Source: Candidatus Atribacteria bacterium (GTDB lineage Bacteria > Atribacterota > Atribacteria > Atribacterales > Atribacteraceae). Taken from it: a stretch of DNA of 8,396 nucleotides. Below the pieces are notes generated by a model. The model saw nothing but the letters and a program-made list of their open reading frames with translations, was not told the DNA's origin and ran no database searches. Location: assembly GCA_018056205.1 (NCBI GenBank), contig JAGPGC010000043.1, positions 1 through 8,396 on the forward strand. The letters are read 5' to 3'. The position numbers and the translations under genes were made by a program. Below, in pieces: positions 6,618-8,396 of this stretch (positions are counted from its first letter, which is position 1; each line of letters starts with the position of its first letter).

Positions 6618-7580
6618 ATGAAGATCGGCATTTTTACCAATTTATTCCAAGATAAACCTCTTGAAGAGGTTGCCCAATATGTTTCTTCTTTAGGATATCA
6701 GATGGTCGAATTACCCGCCTGGGAGGGAAACAACCATCTTAATGTAGAAAAAGTTTTAAAGGGAGACCGCTCAGTAAAAAAAATTCTCAAAAAATATAAT
6801 CTTGAAATTTCTGCTTTAAATTGTGGAATACCCGGTCAATTGGTATTAGGTCCTCATGATGAGTCAACTGACGATTTTGCCCCCTCACCTGATGCCCAAG
6901 AAAAAATAAAATATGCAATTTCAATGATGAAAAAGGCGGCTCAAGCCGCTTCTGAATTAGAAGTTCCAGTCATTTGTGGATTCGTTGGTTCCCATGTTTG
7001 GGATAAGTGGTATATTTTCCCACCCAAGAATGAAGAATTATATGAAAGAGGATGGGAAGTATTTGCTGAGCGCTGGGGAGATATTTTAGATACCTTTAAA
7101 ATATATGGCATAAAATTTGCTCTCGAAGTCCACCCCAATGAAATTGCTTACAATATAGAAACTGCCCAACGAGCGATTCAAGCTTTAGACAATAGAGACA
7201 ATTTTGGCTTTAATTTTGATCCTAGTCATTTGATATGGCAACTCATTGATCCGGTAGTTTTTATTAAAACCTTTAAAGAAAGAATTTTCCATGCTCATGC
7301 CAAAGATTCAGAAATACAGGAAGATGAGGTCCGACGTTCAGGAATCATCCCTACTGGCTCTTGGTTGAGACCAGATCGTGGGTTTCGCTTTCGGGTTCCC
7401 GGTTGGGGTGATGTAAAATGGAAAAAGGTAATGAGCGCCTTATTAAGCGTTGGCTATGATTATGTCCTTTCTTTTGAACACGAAGATCCGGTGATGTCAC
7501 GAGAAGATGGTTGCGAAAAAGCCATTGAGTTTCTTAAACCATTAATCATAAAAGCTCCACTTCTTAAGGTATGGTGGTGA
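6618..7580 (+). CDS. TIM-barrel sugar isomerase/epimerase (xylose isomerase-like, IolE/tagatose-epimerase superfamily)
   Basis: This 320-residue cytoplasmic enzyme probably isomerises or epimerises the imported sugar. It begins MKIGIFTNLF, the typical first strand of the barrel. The four expected metal ligands are visible in order: Glu170 in ALEVHP, Asp201 with His204 in FDPSH, His227 in HAHAKD, and Glu287 in LSFEHED. These correspond to the Glu/Asp/His/Glu metal site of ketose 3-epimerases and IolE-like enzymes. A segment around residues 236-262 (PTGSWLRPDRGFRFRVPGWGD) sits between the last His and the last Glu and probably shapes the substrate pocket. The length exceeds the 260-290 common in the superfamily. 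It starts 39 bases after the second permease gene, in the same operon. The reaction is not predictable at substrate level; an isomerase, epimerase or dehydratase role are all possible. Confidence 0.88.
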   Translation: MKIGIFTNLFQDKPLEEVAQYVSSLGYQMVELPAWEGNNHLNVEKVLKGDRSVKKILKKYNLEISALNCGIPGQLVLGPHDESTDDFAPSPDAQEKIKYAISMMKKAAQAASELEVPVICGFVGSHVWDKWYIFPPKNEELYERGWEVFAERWGDILDTFKIYGIKFALEVHPNEIAYNIETAQRAIQALDNRDNFGFNFDPSHLIWQLIDPVVFIKTFKERIFHAHAKDSEIQEDEVRRSGIIPTGSWLRPDRGFRFRVPGWGDVKWKKVMSALLSVGYDYVLSFEHEDPVMSREDGCEKAIEFLKPLIIKAPLLKVWW

Positions 7581-7585
7581 AATTC

Positions 7586-7656
7586 AAGTAAGCTCTTTTA
7601 CTTCCTTAAAAATTCATTCACGAAAAAGATAGTAAACTCCTCAATCTTGCTTTTTT
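7586..7656 (+). terminator. Weak candidate end of the transporter operon
   Basis: Between the convergent genes there is a 6-bp AAGTAA/TTACTT hairpin (7586-7591 with 7598-7603), and AAGAT/ATCTT (7626-7630 with 7644-7648) followed two bases later by six T. Both stems are short and AT-rich. Neither is a convincing intrinsic terminator; the second has the better T-run. Confidence 0.25.
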
Positions 7657-7661
7657 ATGAT

Positions 7662-8396
7662 TTATTGATGTTTTTTCATAAATTCCTGGGTTTGTGCCAA
7701 ATTAGGGATACCAGTACGTCCACCCAACTTGGTGCATTTAAGGGCAGCAACGGCATTAGCAAATCGTGCGGTATAAGAAATATCCCAATCTTTCAATAAG
7801 CCAAAAACAAAAGCACCGTGAAAAACATCACCGCAACCGGTGGTGTCGATTACATCAATATGGTATCCAGGAACCTGAAAAGTTTCATTTCCTACTTTAC
7901 CCAAACAGCCTTTTTCTCCTTGGGTTAAAATCACTATTTGCGGACCCAAAGCAGCAATTCTCTCTAAAACAAAAATCGGATTTGAGGAATGAAAGTTTCG
8001 CGCAAAGGTTTCTGAGCCTATTAAAACATCGGTTAAATTTACCAACTTCTCTCTTTGTTCATCCCAGTCATCTATATCCAAAACAATTTTTCTACCCTCG
8101 GTATGTTGACGAAAATAGCTGGCAGCATCATAAGCGGTTTCTGGCTCATGAGCATCTAAATGAAGTATTTTCCCCTGGCAAAGAAAATTAGGATCAATTT
8201 CATTAAGTTTTAACGGAGACAGATTTTTATACCAAAAAATTGTTCTTTTTCCACTCTTTCGATCAATGATACAAAATGCGGTAAGGCTCATCTTCCCTTT
8301 TTCTTTAACCAGTTGGCTAATATCAACTCCCTCCTGGATAAATTCTTTACAGATAAATTCCCCAGATTCATCATCACCCACTTTTCCCACGAAAGA
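7662..8396 (-). CDS. PfkB-family carbohydrate kinase (5' end missing)
   Basis: The frame is open through the right edge (…SFVGKVGDDESGEF), so the N terminus lies outside the window; the GTG at 8390 is internal. 244 residues are present. GKVGDD is the family motif usually found near residues 55-65, so about 50-60 residues, including the N-terminal substrate-binding part, are missing. The C-terminal signature DTTGCGDVFHGAF (start near 7847) supplies the anion hole and the catalytic Asp in GCGD; Cys instead of the more common Ala is a known variant. VILTQGEKG precedes it, as usual for the ATP-binding half. The end has KLGGRTGIP, a pattern I associate from memory with the YihV/fructokinase-like branch. 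It transfers phosphate from ATP to a sugar or sugar acid in the cytoplasm. It converges on the epimerase gene with an 81-base gap, so it belongs to another transcript but may act in the same pathway. Confidence 0.9.
   Translation of the reverse strand, partial: SFVGKVGDDESGEFICKEFIQEGVDISQLVKEKGKMSLTAFCIIDRKSGKRTIFWYKNLSPLKLNEIDPNFLCQGKILHLDAHEPETAYDAASYFRQHTEGRKIVLDIDDWDEQREKLVNLTDVLIGSETFARNFHSSNPIFVLERIAALGPQIVILTQGEKGCLGKVGNETFQVPGYHIDVIDTTGCGDVFHGAFVFGLLKDWDISYTARFANAVAALKCTKLGGRTGIPNLAQTQEFMKKHQ

Noticed and set aside
7766..8191. Plus-strand open frame of 141 codons
   Set aside because: It is antisense to the PfkB kinase; the kinase motifs on the other strand explain this stretch.
1..8396. 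Mobile element, CRISPR array or tRNA/rRNA genes
   Set aside because: I found no transposase-like protein, spaced direct repeats or tRNA-like fold; all long frames are explained by metabolic and transport genes.

Overview
The window carries part of a bacterial sugar-uptake locus in AT-rich DNA with short intergenic gaps and good Shine-Dalgarno sites. The solute-binding protein has a plain signal peptide with no lipobox, which suggests a diderm cell with a true periplasm. The DNA and this kind of ABC transporter would fit Atribacterota, Thermotogae or related anaerobes. That placement is a guess from general style, not a match to a known genome.

Left part (1-1583, minus strand): a pyridine nucleotide-disulfide oxidoreductase of the NADH oxidase / CoA-disulfide reductase type runs off the left edge without any stop. 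Directly upstream of it, on the same strand, is a small two-helix membrane protein of about 90 residues. They probably form one transcript.

Divergent control region (1584-1938): it holds a near-consensus sigma-70 promoter reading rightward, a 9+9 bp inverted repeat lying over its -10 box, a possible short leader peptide, a small hairpin touching the ribosome binding site of the first transporter gene, and weaker leftward promoter candidates.

Main operon (1939-7580, plus strand): periplasmic sugar-binding protein, tandem ATPase, two different permeases and a TIM-barrel sugar isomerase/epimerase. The first four make a complete CUT2-class (ribose/xylose/rhamnose-type) ABC importer with a two-gene membrane pore. 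The epimerase presumably acts on the imported compound. A perfect 18-bp stem-loop lies between the binding-protein gene and the ATPase gene and probably keeps binding-protein mRNA more abundant than the downstream mRNA.

Right edge (7662-8396, minus strand): a PfkB-family sugar kinase, cut at its N terminus by the window edge, points towards the operon. It could phosphorylate the epimerase product, but it belongs to a separate transcript. The substrate of the pathway cannot be read from the sequence. No RNA genes, insertion sequences or CRISPR arrays were seen.
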